Part shown: positions 1-10,327 of the stretch, piece by piece
How positions within the stretch are numbered: the stretch's first letter is position 1
Layout of the letters: every line of letters starts with the position of its first letter
NCBI GenBank assembly: GCA_009720755.1
Contig: WNKV01000009.1
Location: 1 to 64,000 of the forward strand
DNA length: 64,000 bases
Direction of reading: 5' to 3'
DNA from: Rhodoplanes serenus
GTDB lineage: Bacteria > Pseudomonadota > Alphaproteobacteria > Rhizobiales > Xanthobacteraceae
Program-made: the position numbers and the translations under genes
The notes under the pieces: generated by a model
Database searches by the model: none
Seen by the model: the letters and a program-made list of their open reading frames with translations, nothing else
What the model was told of the DNA's origin: nothing

Positions 1-55
1 CGTGCCACGGCATGGACAGGCCTCCTTCGTAGCCTCCCATGCTCCTCCACTACAG

Positions 56-95
56 TGTCAGCCATGTCCCCGAACACTTGTCAGCTATGTCCCCG
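56..95. repeat. Direct repeat, 17-mer x2, possible IS end
   Basis: Two copies of TGTCAGC(C/T)ATGTCCCCG start at 56 and 79 (23-base period). Multiple short direct repeats close to a terminus are typical of IS21/IS481-type ends. The rest of such an element would lie left of base 1, so the identity stays inferred. Confidence 0.4.
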
Positions 96-211
96 GGCCA
101 AACATCGAGCCCGCGCATGACGCTGTTAGGCGTGGCACCCGATGTGTGCATGCCCTAGCGCGAAAGCGGGGACCAAGGGGCCACGCAGCAAAGCCGTTGT
201 TTCGAAGGGGC

Positions 212-301
212 TGGAGTCCCGCTTGCGCGGGACTGAGCGGAGCCTTGGGGATGGCTCTCGCGTGCAAAGAACCGGAGTCCCATCTGCGCGGGACTGAGCG
301 G
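212..301. repeat. Paired hairpin repeats downstream of aatA
   Basis: Two near-identical units of about 29 bases (212-240 and 273-301) each contain GGAGTCCC, a short loop and GCGGGACTGAGCGG. The first unit can form a GTCCCGC/GCGGGAC stem. They sit 40-130 bases past the stop codon of the minus-strand aminotransferase, so they may act as a transcription end or mRNA-stabilising element, or simply be REP-like units. No T-tract follows, so a classical intrinsic terminator is not supported. Confidence 0.5.
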
Positions 302-340
302 GGTGGGGCGCGGCCGTGGTGCGGCCGCGCCAGTGATCGC

Positions 341-1874
<1,534 letters not shown>

Positions 1875-3395
1875 ATGGTCGCCTCGGAGCAGACTTGCGA
1901 TGTCGTGGTGGTCGGGGCCGGCGGGGCCGGGCTCGCCGCCGCCATCGAGGCGCGCCGGGCCGGCGCCGACGTGGTGCTTCTGGAGAAGAACCCGGCGCCC
2001 GGCGGCTCCACCGCCTGGTCGGTCGGCTCGGTGACGGCCTCGGGCTCCTCACACCAGGCCCGCGCCGGCGTCGCCGACGACCCCGCCTCGCACTGGCGCG
2101 ACATGGCGGCCTTCAACGGCGATCTCGATCCGCGCGACAACCCGGCGCTCCGCCGCGTGCTCGCCGACGCCATGCCGGAGACCATGGACTGGCTGGAAGC
2201 GCAGGGCCTGCGCTTCTTCGGCCCGATGCCGGAGCCGCCCCACACCCGGCCCCGCATGCACACCGTGCTGCCGAACGCCCGCGCCTATATCGTGCATCTC
2301 GGGCGGGCCGCCCGCCGGCTCGGCGTCCGCGTCGCCACGCAGACCCGGGCGGTGGCGCTGGTGCAGGAGGGGGGCGGGCCGGGGGGCGGAGCGGGCGGCC
2401 GCGTCGTCGCGGTCGATTGCGACACGCCGCACGGCTCGGTGCGCCATCGCGCCCGCCGCGCCGTGGTGCTCGCCACCGGCGACTTCACCAACGATCCCGA
2501 GCTGAAAGGCCGCTTCATGGGGCCGCGCGAGGCGCGGGTGCCGGGCGTCAACGAGACGGCGACCGGCGATGGCCAGAAGCTGGCGCTGGCGCTCGGCGGG
2601 CGCATCCTCAACGGCGATCTGGCGCTCGGCCCGGAGCTGCGCTTCATCCCGCCGCGGCACAAGACCCTGACGGCGCGGCTGCCACCCTGGCGGCTGCTCG
2701 CCGACCTCATGGTGTGGTCGATGGCTCACCTGCCGGCGGCGCTGCTGCGGCCCTTCGTGATGAGCTTCGTCACCACCACCCTGGCGCCGACCCCGGCGCT
2801 GTTCGACAGCGGTGCCATCCTGGTCAACCGGCGCGGCGAGCGCTTCGCCGAGGAGACCGACGCGCCCGCCTTCGCGCTGCCCGACCAGCCCGAGCAGGCC
2901 GCCTGGATCGTGCTCGACGCCCGCGTCGCCGGACTTTACGCGGCGTGGCCGCATTTCGTCTCGACCGCGCCGGGTGTCGCCTACGCCTATGTGGACGACT
3001 ACCGCCGCAACCGGCCCGACATCTTCACCGCGGCGCCGACGCTGGCCGTACTCGGCGAGCGCCTCGCCATGCCGACGGGGGCGCTGGAGCGCACCGTCGC
3101 CGACTACAACGCCGCCCGACCGGCGACGTCGCCGCGGCCGCCGGTGGGGGAGGGGCCCTATGTGGCGCTCGGCCCCGTCAAGGCGGTGTTCATCCACAAC
3201 GAGGGCGGCCTCGCGGTGGACGCCGAGCACCGGGTGCTCGGCGCCGACGACAGACCGATTCCGGGGCTCTACGCGGCCGGCGCCACCGGCCAGGGCGGGC
3301 TGCTGCTCAAGGGGCACGGCCACCATCTCGCCTGGGCGTTCGCGTCCGGCCGCCGCGCCGGGCGGCTCGCCGCCGCCGCGCCGACGGCGGGATGA
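1875..3395 (+). CDS. FAD-dependent oxidoreductase (FAD_binding_2 family)
   Basis: A 506-residue flavoprotein of the fumarate reductase / 3-ketosteroid delta1-dehydrogenase superfamily. It opens with a dinucleotide-binding fold (GAGGAG at 14-19, acidic LLEK about 20 residues later, then PGGSTAWS). It ends with the hallmark block of the family, LYAAGATGQGGLLLKGHGHHLAWAFASGRRAG, which closes around the FAD. A nearer subgroup assignment is not possible by eye: neither the steroid-dehydrogenase catalytic tyrosines nor fumarate-reductase cytochrome motifs were confirmed, and there is no secretion signal. The ATG at 1875 was chosen because the 86 codons upstream in frame are low-complexity and overlap the tandem repeat; CGGAG lies just before it. 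The gene is monocistronic. Confidence 0.85.
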   Translation: MVASEQTCDVVVVGAGGAGLAAAIEARRAGADVVLLEKNPAPGGSTAWSVGSVTASGSSHQARAGVADDPASHWRDMAAFNGDLDPRDNPALRRVLADAMPETMDWLEAQGLRFFGPMPEPPHTRPRMHTVLPNARAYIVHLGRAARRLGVRVATQTRAVALVQEGGGPGGGAGGRVVAVDCDTPHGSVRHRARRAVVLATGDFTNDPELKGRFMGPREARVPGVNETATGDGQKLALALGGRILNGDLALGPELRFIPPRHKTLTARLPPWRLLADLMVWSMAHLPAALLRPFVMSFVTTTLAPTPALFDSGAILVNRRGERFAEETDAPAFALPDQPEQAAWIVLDARVAGLYAAWPHFVSTAPGVAYAYVDDYRRNRPDIFTAAPTLAVLGERLAMPTGALERTVADYNAARPATSPRPPVGEGPYVALGPVKAVFIHNEGGLAVDAEHRVLGADDRPIPGLYAAGATGQGGLLLKGHGHHLAWAFASGRRAGRLAAAAPTAG

Positions 3396-3487
3396 GGCCC
3401 AGCCAGCCGGCGGCGGATGGCCTCCGGCCGGATACCAACCGTTAGGTGCCATCCCTTAAGCTCGCCGCTCCTCGATCGGGGGCGACG

Positions 3488-4798
3488 ATGCGGCGTCTCG
3501 ACGGCCTGTGGAGCATCGCCCGGAGCGGCGAATGGCTCACTCGTGCGCGCGTGCGCCTGTGGGCTCTCGCGCTGCTCGGCTTCTCGACCGTCGCCCTCGT
3601 GGTCGTGGCGGCGACCTCGAACGGTTGGACCGACTGGCAGGGCCGGCCGCTCGGCACCGACTTCTCGTGCTTCTGGACCGCCGGCCTGCTGGTGCTCGAC
3701 GGCCGCCCGGCGCTCGCCTTCGACCCGGCCACGCTGCATGGCCTCCTGCGGGCGATCTTCGGTCCCGACACCGCGTTCTACGGCTGGCTCTACCCGCCCC
3801 CGTTCCTGCTCGTCGCCGGCCTGCTCGCGCTGATGCCCTATCCGGTGGCGCTCGGCCTGTGGCTCGCCGCCACGCTGGCCCTCTACCTGGTGGTGCTGCG
3901 GGCATTGCTGCGGGCCGCCTCGGCCGATGGGGCGGCGCCGGCGGCCGCGCCCGATCCGCTGTGGCTGCTGCTGGCGCTCGCCTTCCCAGCCGTGTTCGTC
4001 ACCGCCGGGCACGGCCAGAACGGCTTCCTCACGGCGGCTCTGTTCGCCGGCGCGCTGGCGGTGATCGACCGGCGGCCGCTGCTGGCCGGGGTGCTGTTCG
4101 GGCTCCTGGTCTACAAGCCGCAGTTCGGCCTGCTGATCCCGGTGGCGCTCGTCGCCGGCGGGCGCTGGCGTGCCGTCGCGGCCGCGGCCGTCACGGTGGC
4201 GGGTCTCGCGCTGCTGACCTTGGCGGCGTTCGGCACGGAGCCGTGGCGGGCCTTCCTGGAGGGCTCCGGCGCGGTGCGCACCGAGGTGCTGGAAGCCGGC
4301 AGCGCCGGCTGGCACAAGCTGCATGGCGTGTTCGCCTGGACCCGGATGTGGGGCGGGGCGGTGCTGCTCGCCTACGCGCTGCACGGCGCCGTCGCGCTGG
4401 TGGTGGGCGGGGCGGTCGCCTGGATCTGGCGCGCCGGCCTGCCGCTGTCGCTGCGGGCCGCTGCCCTTCTGATCGGCGCCTTTGTTGTTGCACCGCACAG
4501 CCACGATTACGACCTGATGCTGCTCGCACCGGCTCTCGCGATGCTGATCGTCGACGGTTTGCGGCGTGGTTATCACGAAGGGGAGAAAACTCTCTTCGCC
4601 GTCGTCTTCGTGGTGCCGCTTTTCACCCGCGCGGTTGCCGAGCACACCGCGATTCCCCTCGGCACCGTGGCGGCACTGACGTTGTTCGCGGCGGTTCTGC
4701 GGCGCTGCAACAAGGTCGGTCGGCGTGAGAACATAGACGACGTGAATGGTGTCGCCGTCTCCTCACGAGAACATCTCCAAACTCCTGCCGCGTCCTAA
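3488..4798 (+). CDS. GT87/DUF2029-family membrane glycosyltransferase-like protein
   Basis: A polytopic membrane protein of about 436 residues with roughly nine to ten hydrophobic segments. The conserved features of the DUF2029 (GT87, polyprenyl-phosphate-mannose-dependent mannosyltransferase) family are visible: a first membrane segment followed by GTDFSCFWTAG, then FDPATLHGLL, FYGWLYPPPFLLVAGLLALMPY and a later FVVAPHSHDYDLMLLAPALAML. In actinobacteria such proteins extend lipoglycans; in alphaproteobacteria the acceptor is unknown. ATG 3488 follows a G-rich stretch and starts the compact form; an ATG 14 codons upstream (3446) is possible. It is transcribed in the same direction as the preceding oxidoreductase, with a 92-base gap. 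Confidence 0.75.
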   Translation: MRRLDGLWSIARSGEWLTRARVRLWALALLGFSTVALVVVAATSNGWTDWQGRPLGTDFSCFWTAGLLVLDGRPALAFDPATLHGLLRAIFGPDTAFYGWLYPPPFLLVAGLLALMPYPVALGLWLAATLALYLVVLRALLRAASADGAAPAAAPDPLWLLLALAFPAVFVTAGHGQNGFLTAALFAGALAVIDRRPLLAGVLFGLLVYKPQFGLLIPVALVAGGRWRAVAAAAVTVAGLALLTLAAFGTEPWRAFLEGSGAVRTEVLEAGSAGWHKLHGVFAWTRMWGGAVLLAYALHGAVALVVGGAVAWIWRAGLPLSLRAAALLIGAFVVAPHSHDYDLMLLAPALAMLIVDGLRRGYHEGEKTLFAVVFVVPLFTRAVAEHTAIPLGTVAALTLFAAVLRRCNKVGRRENIDDVNGVAVSSREHLQTPAAS

Positions 4799-4988
4799 TT
4801 GAAGTCGCAATTGCGGCGTGCAATCCTCGCGGTGGTCGAACGGCCGCGTGCGCGGATGCGTGGTCGCGCGAATGAAGGGCCGCGGGAACTCAGGGCCGCG
4901 CGAACTCAGGGTCGATCGGCCGCTCGTGCAAAACGAAGATCATGTCGGGGCAGCAGTGCGGGCAGAACGAACGCCGTCGGGGAGTCGC

Positions 4989-5630
4989 ATGTACACGCTC
5001 TATTCGATGCAGCGTTCCGGCAACTGCTACAAGGTCCGGCTGGCTTTGGCGCAGCTTCGCATTCCGCATCGGCTGATCGAGATCGACGTGCTCAAGGGCG
5101 AGCACCGCACGCCCGAGTTCCGCGCCAAGAATCCGAGCGGCCGGGTGCCGCTCCTCGAGGTCGCGACGGGGCGTCATCTGCCCGAATCGAACGCCATCCT
5201 GTGGTACATCGCGGGCGGCACGCCGCTCGCCCCCGAGGATCGTTTCGAGCGGGCCGAAGCGTTGCGCTGGATGTTCTTCGAGCAGAACAGCATGGAGCCG
5301 ACCATCGGGGCCGCCTATTTCTGGCTGACGCTGGTGCGCGGCGGCCGCGAGCTGAAGATGCACGAGATCGAGGGCTGGACCGAGTCGGGCTACGCGGCGC
5401 TCGGCGTCATGGAAGAGCACCTCGACGGCCACCGCTTCTTCGCCGCCGACCGTTACACCATCGCCGACATCGCCCTTTATGCCTACACCCACATGGCCCA
5501 TAAGGCCGGCTTCGATCTCGGCGGCTTCCCGGCGATCCGGGCGTGGCTGAAGCGGGTCGCCGCGCAGCCGCGCCACATCGCCATGGATGCGGTGCCGGCG
5601 CAGCCCGCGCCCGTCGCGGCCTGTCAGTAG
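4989..5630 (+). CDS. Glutathione S-transferase family protein
   Basis: A 213-residue cytosolic GST-fold protein. The N-terminal thioredoxin-like domain (1-80) carries MYTLYSMQRSGNCYKVRLAL, with a Ser/Cys-containing active-site loop, the cis-proline in GRVPLLEV and the glutathione-contacting PESNAI motif. The C-terminal all-helical domain ends with the N-capping motif YTIADIALYAYTHMA. Substrate cannot be told; such proteins act in detoxification or as glutathionyl-lyases. The frame is open 57 codons upstream, but that extension is unlike the family and the ATG at 4989 has a GGAG just before it. The TonB-dependent receptor gene converges on its 3' end. Confidence 0.9.
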   Translation: MYTLYSMQRSGNCYKVRLALAQLRIPHRLIEIDVLKGEHRTPEFRAKNPSGRVPLLEVATGRHLPESNAILWYIAGGTPLAPEDRFERAEALRWMFFEQNSMEPTIGAAYFWLTLVRGGRELKMHEIEGWTESGYAALGVMEEHLDGHRFFAADRYTIADIALYAYTHMAHKAGFDLGGFPAIRAWLKRVAAQPRHIAMDAVPAQPAPVAACQ

Positions 5631-5684
5631 AGCCCTGGCGCATTCACCGATCCGTCGTGATCAGGAGCCCGGTTGGTGCGGTGA

Positions 5685-7928
5685 TCAGAACCGCGCCGAC
5701 GCGCCGACATAGAACGCCCGGCCGTCGCCCGGCAGGAACGCTGCCTGATCGGGCCGGGTGGCGCGGCCGATGGTCAGCGTCGAGGCCGCGTAGTTGGTGT
5801 CGAACACGTTCCGAACCTCGACGAAGCCGCTCCATGTCGCGTCGTGACGATAGCGGGCGCGGGCATTCACCACCGCGAAGGGCGCCGCGAACAGCGTGTT
5901 GGCGTTGTCGACCGGCGTCCGGTCCGGCACCCAGCGCACCTCGCCTTCGACCCACAGCCGCGGATCGACGGTGTAGCGCAGCGTCGCGTCGACGACGTGG
6001 CGTGGCGCTCCGGCGATGCGGTCGTTGGCGTAGCGCGGATCGTCGTCGAAACGGAAGTCCTGATACGTGTAGGCGAGGCGTGCCGAGAGCTGGTCGGTGA
6101 GCTGCACGCGGCCGCCGAGCTCGATGCCGAAGTGGGTGGTGCGGTCGGCGTTGACAGTGGTGATGGCGCCCGACACGGTGGTGGTCCTGATCAGCTCGTC
6201 GTCGAGCCAGGAGCGATAGACCACCGCGTCCCAGGCGACGCGGCCGAGGCTGCCGCGCCATCCCGCCTCCGCCGTCACGGCGCTCTGGCCCTTGAGGTTC
6301 GGAGTCGTGAAGCCGGTCGGGCTCGTATTGGCGGTGCCGCCGCTCGCCTCCAGCAGATCGTCGAAGGTCGGCGCCTCGAAGCTGCGGCTCACGGCGGCGA
6401 ACACGACATTGCCGGGCGCGATCGTGTGCAGCAGCGCGAGGCTCGGATTGACCGCCTCGTAGCGGCGCGCGAAGCCGGTGTCGGCCGCCGCCACCGAGCC
6501 GGTCGCGCCCGTCGCGGCGTTGACGGTCGGTCGGCGCGCATAGGCCCAGGTGTCGGTGTTGTCGCGCGTCGCGCTCATGTAGGCGATCGCCGGCGCAAGC
6601 GTGACGGCGCCGACCGGCAGGTTGAAGCCCGACCACACCGACAGCGTGTCGGCGGCGAGCTGGTTGCTGCCGAAATCGGTCGTTCGGGTACCGCGGACAT
6701 TGTTCGCGTAGGTGCGGTCGGCGCGGCCGGTGACGTAGAGCGCGGTCGTCTCGAACAGCGGCAGCGCGGCGCTCTTGTCGGGCTGGTAGGCCCAGCGCAG
6801 CGACGTGGTGAGGTCGCCCCCCTCGGTGATGCGATAGCCGGTGCCGACCGGAAACCGGAAGGTGTCGTCGGTGTTGGTCCAGCCGACCGCGACATCGACC
6901 ACATGGGCCCCGAAGGTCGCGGTGGTGCGCGAGCCGAGCCGGGCCTGCTCGGTGTCGCGGCGCGGCTTGTCGCGTACCGCGTTGGGGCCGGGCTCGGTGG
7001 GAACGCCGTTCACCACCACGGGGCCGGGGGCGGCCTGGCGCGGGTCGGCCATCATGCGTTGCCACGACAACGGCCCGGCGACCTCGAAGCCGAGATCGGT
7101 CCAGCCGAAGAACAGGCGGGTCGACACGGTCTCGCTCAGCCGGGCGCCCGCATTGGCGCTGAACACCAGGCGGTCGGAGCCGTTCCAGGCGCGGTAGCCG
7201 TCGCGCTGGCCGTAGGAGTACTGCACGAAGGCGTCGCGGTCGCCCTGGCGGCCGCCGCCCTGCACCTGGGTGCGGGCATAGCCGAAGCTGCCGCCCTCGA
7301 CGTCGATCGTGGCGCCCGGCGATCCCGAGCCGGTCGGCGACACGAAGTTGAGGGCGCCGCCCAGCACCGTGGCGCCCAGCCGGTTGGCCGTGTAGCCGCG
7401 ATAGACCTCGACGAAGTCGGCGAGGCGCGGATCGATCAGGCCGACGATGTAGGAGCCGTCGGCGCGGTTGAGCGGCAGGCCGTCCTGGAGGATCAGCAGG
7501 CCGCGCTCGGTCGGGTTGGATTGCAGGCCGGAGCCGCGGATGTGGATCTTCGGCTGGTCGCTGCCGCCGAGGAAGCTCGAGGCGACGACGCCGGGCGCCT
7601 GGCGGAACGTGTCGGCGATCGACACATCGGCGCGGCCGGCGACATCGCCTTGGTCGATCACCTGGGTGCCGCCGGGCGTCGCGGCGAGGCGGCGCTTCGC
7701 CTCGGCCTCGCTGGTGGTGGCGGGCGGGGTGCCGGGTGGGGCGGCGGTGCCGGTCCCGCGATCCGCCTCGACGACCAGCTCCTCGAGCACCACGGTGCTG
7801 CCCGGCGCCGCCGACTGGCCGAGGGCCGGGGCGGCACCGATCAGCGCGACGAGCGATACCCCGGCCGCGAGCCCACGGCCGCGATGCGCGCGCAAGAAGG
7901 CGGCGGCGATCGTCGGCGGCACAGGCAC
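5685..7928 (-). CDS. TonB-dependent outer-membrane receptor
   Basis: A 747-residue outer-membrane gated barrel. A signal peptide (about 1-37, ending ALGQS) is followed by VVLEELVVEA, the TonB-box region. The plug domain contains GTQVIDQGDVAGRADVSIADTF..APGV, then IHIRGSG and DGLPLNRADGSYIVGLIDP. The C-terminal 22-strand barrel ends in the typical terminal aromatic ...FYVGASARF. The cargo could be a ferric siderophore, haem, cobalamin or copper chelate; no B12-riboswitch elements were found upstream and no transport partners are nearby. The first in-frame ATG is at 7985, but GTG at 7928 has GGAGA seven bases upstream and gives a well-formed signal peptide, so it is preferred. Confidence 0.9.
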   Translation of the reverse strand: MPVPPTIAAAFLRAHRGRGLAAGVSLVALIGAAPALGQSAAPGSTVVLEELVVEADRGTGTAAPPGTPPATTSEAEAKRRLAATPGGTQVIDQGDVAGRADVSIADTFRQAPGVVASSFLGGSDQPKIHIRGSGLQSNPTERGLLILQDGLPLNRADGSYIVGLIDPRLADFVEVYRGYTANRLGATVLGGALNFVSPTGSGSPGATIDVEGGSFGYARTQVQGGGRQGDRDAFVQYSYGQRDGYRAWNGSDRLVFSANAGARLSETVSTRLFFGWTDLGFEVAGPLSWQRMMADPRQAAPGPVVVNGVPTEPGPNAVRDKPRRDTEQARLGSRTTATFGAHVVDVAVGWTNTDDTFRFPVGTGYRITEGGDLTTSLRWAYQPDKSAALPLFETTALYVTGRADRTYANNVRGTRTTDFGSNQLAADTLSVWSGFNLPVGAVTLAPAIAYMSATRDNTDTWAYARRPTVNAATGATGSVAAADTGFARRYEAVNPSLALLHTIAPGNVVFAAVSRSFEAPTFDDLLEASGGTANTSPTGFTTPNLKGQSAVTAEAGWRGSLGRVAWDAVVYRSWLDDELIRTTTVSGAITTVNADRTTHFGIELGGRVQLTDQLSARLAYTYQDFRFDDDPRYANDRIAGAPRHVVDATLRYTVDPRLWVEGEVRWVPDRTPVDNANTLFAAPFAVVNARARYRHDATWSGFVEVRNVFDTNYAASTLTIGRATRPDQAAFLPGDGRAFYVGASARF

Positions 7929-8045
7929 GTCGGCTCTCCGGGTCGTGGACGCCCCACAGACGCCCTGCCGCGGTCGCCTTGGCAATCGGGGTCAACGCGC
8001 AACTGGTCGTTTTTCGCCCGGGTGTGGCCGGCGCGCGCGGGCCGG

Positions 8046-9098
8046 CTACTCGCCGCCCAGATACCCGGCGATCTTCCAGCCGCCGGCATCCTTGACGTAG
8101 CAGAGCTGCTCGAAGATCAGCGGCAGCACCGCATCGGCCGCCACGAAGCCGGTCTTGCCGGCGGGCGTCACCACCCGGAGGGGCGGCATCGCGCCCCCGC
8201 CCGGACCGCCCGGACTGCCCGGACTTCCTGGGCCGTCGGTGCTGCCGGGTGCGCCGGCCGCCGGAGCGCCCGCCGGGGGTGGTTGGTCCGGCTCGGGCAA
8301 CACCCGGACCAGGATGCCGGTCAGGGTCTCGGTCACGGGGGCGTCGGCGGCGGCGCTCGCCCGCACCGCGACGCTGCCGCGGGCCGGATAGGCCCATTCG
8401 AACACCTCGGTGCGGCTCGACCGCAGGAGCTGCTCGAACGCCTTGTCGTCGAACACCGGCGCGGCGGGAGCGCATTGCACGCCCTTGCGCTGGGGCAGCG
8501 GCTGCAAGGTGGCGTCGCCGGCGGCGCTCGCCAGCAGCTCCCAGCCGCCGCCGTCGACGGCGTCGAGCTCGATGGCGGCCGCGAGATTGTCGATCGCCGG
8601 CTTCTTGCGGTCGGCCTTGTCACCCTGCGCGGCGAGCCAGAAGAAGCTCGGTGCCACCAGGCGGGCCAGCGCGGCGCGGTCCTTGTGCCCGGCGGCTTCG
8701 CCGAGCTGCTTGCGGAACGCCTCGAAGCTCGGATCGGTCACCGGCGTCGGTGCCGTGATGGTGACCGGCTTGTAGGGGCGGGCGGGGGCCGGCTGGCCGG
8801 CGCCGGGCGGGCCGGCACCGGGCGGCCCGGCTTGGGCGGGGGCGGGTGGCCGGGCCGGCTGGGCCTGTGCGGCGGGGGCCTGCGCGGCGGGGGTCTGCGC
8901 GGCGGGGGTCTGCGATGGTCGGGTCTGGGGCGTCGCGGGCCGTGGCGGGGCGCTGCCGGGGCCACCGGCCGGCGGCAGCTCGCTCGGGCGCGGCAACGCC
9001 GATTGGGCGGCGGCCACGGAGGGCAGGGCGAGGCCGAGGGCGATCAGCCCGGCGGCCGGGACGATCGAGATCGAACGGCGGATCGAACGGCGGCGCAT
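8046..9098 (-). CDS. Secreted proline-rich protein with C-terminal SH3-like region
   Basis: A 350-residue exported protein of unknown function. The signal peptide runs to about residue 32 (ALPSVAAAQS). It is followed by a low-complexity Pro/Ala/Gln/Gly linker (about 35-110) built from repeated PAAQT/PAAQA units, then a globular part starting PVTDPSFEAFRKQLGEAAGHKDRAALARLVAPSFFW. A second glycine/proline-rich spacer leads to a short tail, PAGKTGFVAADAVLPL, that resembles a bacterial SH3-like (GW/NlpC-associated) end. The ATG at 9098 has GGAG upstream and a fitting signal sequence. Its stop lies 117 bases upstream of the TonB receptor start on the same strand; co-transcription is possible. No enzymatic motif is seen. 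Confidence 0.75.
   Translation of the reverse strand: MRRRSIRRSISIVPAAGLIALGLALPSVAAAQSALPRPSELPPAGGPGSAPPRPATPQTRPSQTPAAQTPAAQAPAAQAQPARPPAPAQAGPPGAGPPGAGQPAPARPYKPVTITAPTPVTDPSFEAFRKQLGEAAGHKDRAALARLVAPSFFWLAAQGDKADRKKPAIDNLAAAIELDAVDGGGWELLASAAGDATLQPLPQRKGVQCAPAAPVFDDKAFEQLLRSSRTEVFEWAYPARGSVAVRASAAADAPVTETLTGILVRVLPEPDQPPPAGAPAAGAPGSTDGPGSPGSPGGPGGGAMPPLRVVTPAGKTGFVAADAVLPLIFEQLCYVKDAGGWKIAGYLGGE
8866..8915 (-). repeat. 15-bp coding repeats in proline-rich linker
   Basis: About three direct repeats of a 15-base unit (GCGGCGGGGGYCTGC on the plus strand) encode tandem PAAQT/PAAQA pentapeptides in the linker of the secreted protein. They keep the reading frame, so copy-number change would alter linker length only. 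Confidence 0.65.
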
Positions 9099-9322
9099 GC
9101 GCGGCTCCACGAGGCAGGAGGAAGCCGGGCGGCCCGCCGGGCGGCGTCCGCCGACAACCTGCATCGTCGACCTAGGAGCAAATTGCGCCCCCTGTGCGGC
9201 CGTCGCGTCACCGGGCTCGCCCGGCCGCCGCGATGCCGCCGCGCCATCTCCGGCTACACAGAAGGGCCGCCGATTCGCCGCGCCGTGCCGCGGTCCCGTC
9301 CCGTCCGCCGAGAGATCCGCCG

Positions 9323-9679
9323 ATGCCCTCGTTCCTCGCCTCGCCCTACGTCACGCCCGTGCTGCTGCTGGTCGCCTCCAACCTGTTCATGACCACCGCC
9401 TGGTACTGGCATCTGCGCTTCAAGGAGGTGGCGCTGTGGCAGGTGGTGCTGATCAGCTGGAGCCTCGCCCTGGTCGAGTACTGCCTGGCCGTGCCGGCCA
9501 ATCGCTGGGGCGCCACCGTCTACGCGCCGGCCGAGCTGAAGACCATCCAGGAGGTGGTGACCCTGGTGATCTTCGCGGTGTTCTCGTGGCTCTATCTCGG
9601 CCAGCCGCTCGCCTGGAACCACGCGGTCGGCTTCGCCTTCGTGGCGCTCGGGGCGTTCTTCGTGTTCCAGCGCTGGTGA
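9323..9679 (+). CDS. DMT/DUF486-family small membrane protein
   Basis: A 118-residue inner-membrane protein of the DUF486 family (COG3169), a small four-helix relative of drug/metabolite transporters. Four hydrophobic segments are clear: PYVTPVLLLVASNLFMTTAWYWHL, WQVVLISWSLALVEYCL, EVVTLVIFAVFSWLYLG and AVGFAFVALGAFFVF. The conserved VPANRWG and LKTIQEVVTL blocks are present. No transported substrate is known for the family. The start at 9323 has GAGAG upstream; the in-frame extension before it is arginine-rich and non-homologous. Confidence 0.88.
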   Translation: MPSFLASPYVTPVLLLVASNLFMTTAWYWHLRFKEVALWQVVLISWSLALVEYCLAVPANRWGATVYAPAELKTIQEVVTLVIFAVFSWLYLGQPLAWNHAVGFAFVALGAFFVFQRW

Positions 9680-9719
9680 GCGGGGGCGCGGGCGGCGGAG
9701 ACGCCGGCCGCGTGCCGTG

Positions 9720-10277
9720 TCACCGCACCCGGCAGCGCGCCGGGAAGCCGGCCTTGCCGATCGCTGCCGCGAAGCCCCCGCCCGGGACATGGACCTGGCG
9801 GGCCGCCACGAAGGCGTCGGCATGGCTGGGCGCGATCGTCACCGTGACGGCGGTGGCGCCCGGCAGGGCGGTGGCGACGCCGCGGGCCGCCGTGTCGAAC
9901 GCGACCCACGCTCCGGAGAAGCCTTCGACCACGAGCCCGACCGGCGCCGCCTGGTCGAGTGCCACGGTGATCGGCATCTGGGTGAGATCGCCAGGGCCGC
10001 CGGGCTGCGGCGACAGGCGCGGGACCAGCCCGAAGCCGAGCCCGTCCCGGGTGCAGAACACGAACAGCTCGTCGCCGGCTGCCGTCGTGGTGGTCACCAG
10101 GGTGCCGAGTTCGCCGCCGCGGCGGGTCGACCAGCCGGCTTCGGCCGGCGGGATCGTCGAGAGGGTCGCGAGGACAATGGCGAAGATGGCCCACAAGATG
10201 ACCAGGCCGGGACGGTTCGGGCGCATCGCAGGGCTCGCGGCAGCGATCGGCAGGGACGGCCGGCGGCTGTGTGCCAT
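9720..10277 (-). CDS. Exported protein of unknown function
   Basis: A 185-residue protein with a membrane-anchor or signal sequence (PGLVILWAIFAIVLATLSTIPPAEAGW, about residues 22-48) followed by a soluble domain with alternating hydrophobics (ELFVFCTRDGLGFGLVPRL, MPITVALDQAAPVGLVVEGFSGAWVAF, TAVTVTIAPSHADAFVAARQVHVPGGGFAAAIGKAGF). Two cysteines, one in VFCTRD and one near the C-terminus, could form a disulfide. The family is not recognised. The start at 10277 (MAHSRR) is weakly supported; ATG 10226 (MRPNRPG), just before the hydrophobic segment, is an alternative. It lies 40 bases convergent to the DUF486 gene. Confidence 0.6.
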   Translation of the reverse strand: MAHSRRPSLPIAAASPAMRPNRPGLVILWAIFAIVLATLSTIPPAEAGWSTRRGGELGTLVTTTTAAGDELFVFCTRDGLGFGLVPRLSPQPGGPGDLTQMPITVALDQAAPVGLVVEGFSGAWVAFDTAARGVATALPGATAVTVTIAPSHADAFVAARQVHVPGGGFAAAIGKAGFPARCRVR

Positions 10278-10327
10278 CGTCCGTCCATAGCGGCTTTCCG
10301 GGCGGACTTGAAGCTGCGGGACGTCGA

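Larger units (their letters stand above)
1..340. other. Left-edge intergenic region with short repeats
   Basis: No convincing gene is seen here. A 17-base direct repeat of the form TGTCAGCYATGTCCCCG occurs at 56-72 and 79-95 with 6 bases between. A second repeat, about 29 bases with a GTCCCGC/GCGGGAC hairpin core, occurs at 212-240 and 273-301, just downstream of the aminotransferase gene that ends at 341. The first repeat resembles repeated transposase-binding sites at the ends of some IS elements, but no transposase is visible in the window. The large plus-strand reading frame covering this region is antisense to the aminotransferase and has a compositional, not protein-like, sequence. Confidence 0.5.

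Noticed and set aside
7929-8045. Cobalamin riboswitch upstream of the TonB receptor
   Set aside because: The leader is only about 115 bases and none of the B12-box elements could be found.
5844-9392. 1182-codon plus-strand open frame
   Set aside because: It runs antisense through the TonB receptor and the proline-rich protein; its composition (Arg/Gly/Ala/His) mirrors third-position GC and no motif is seen.
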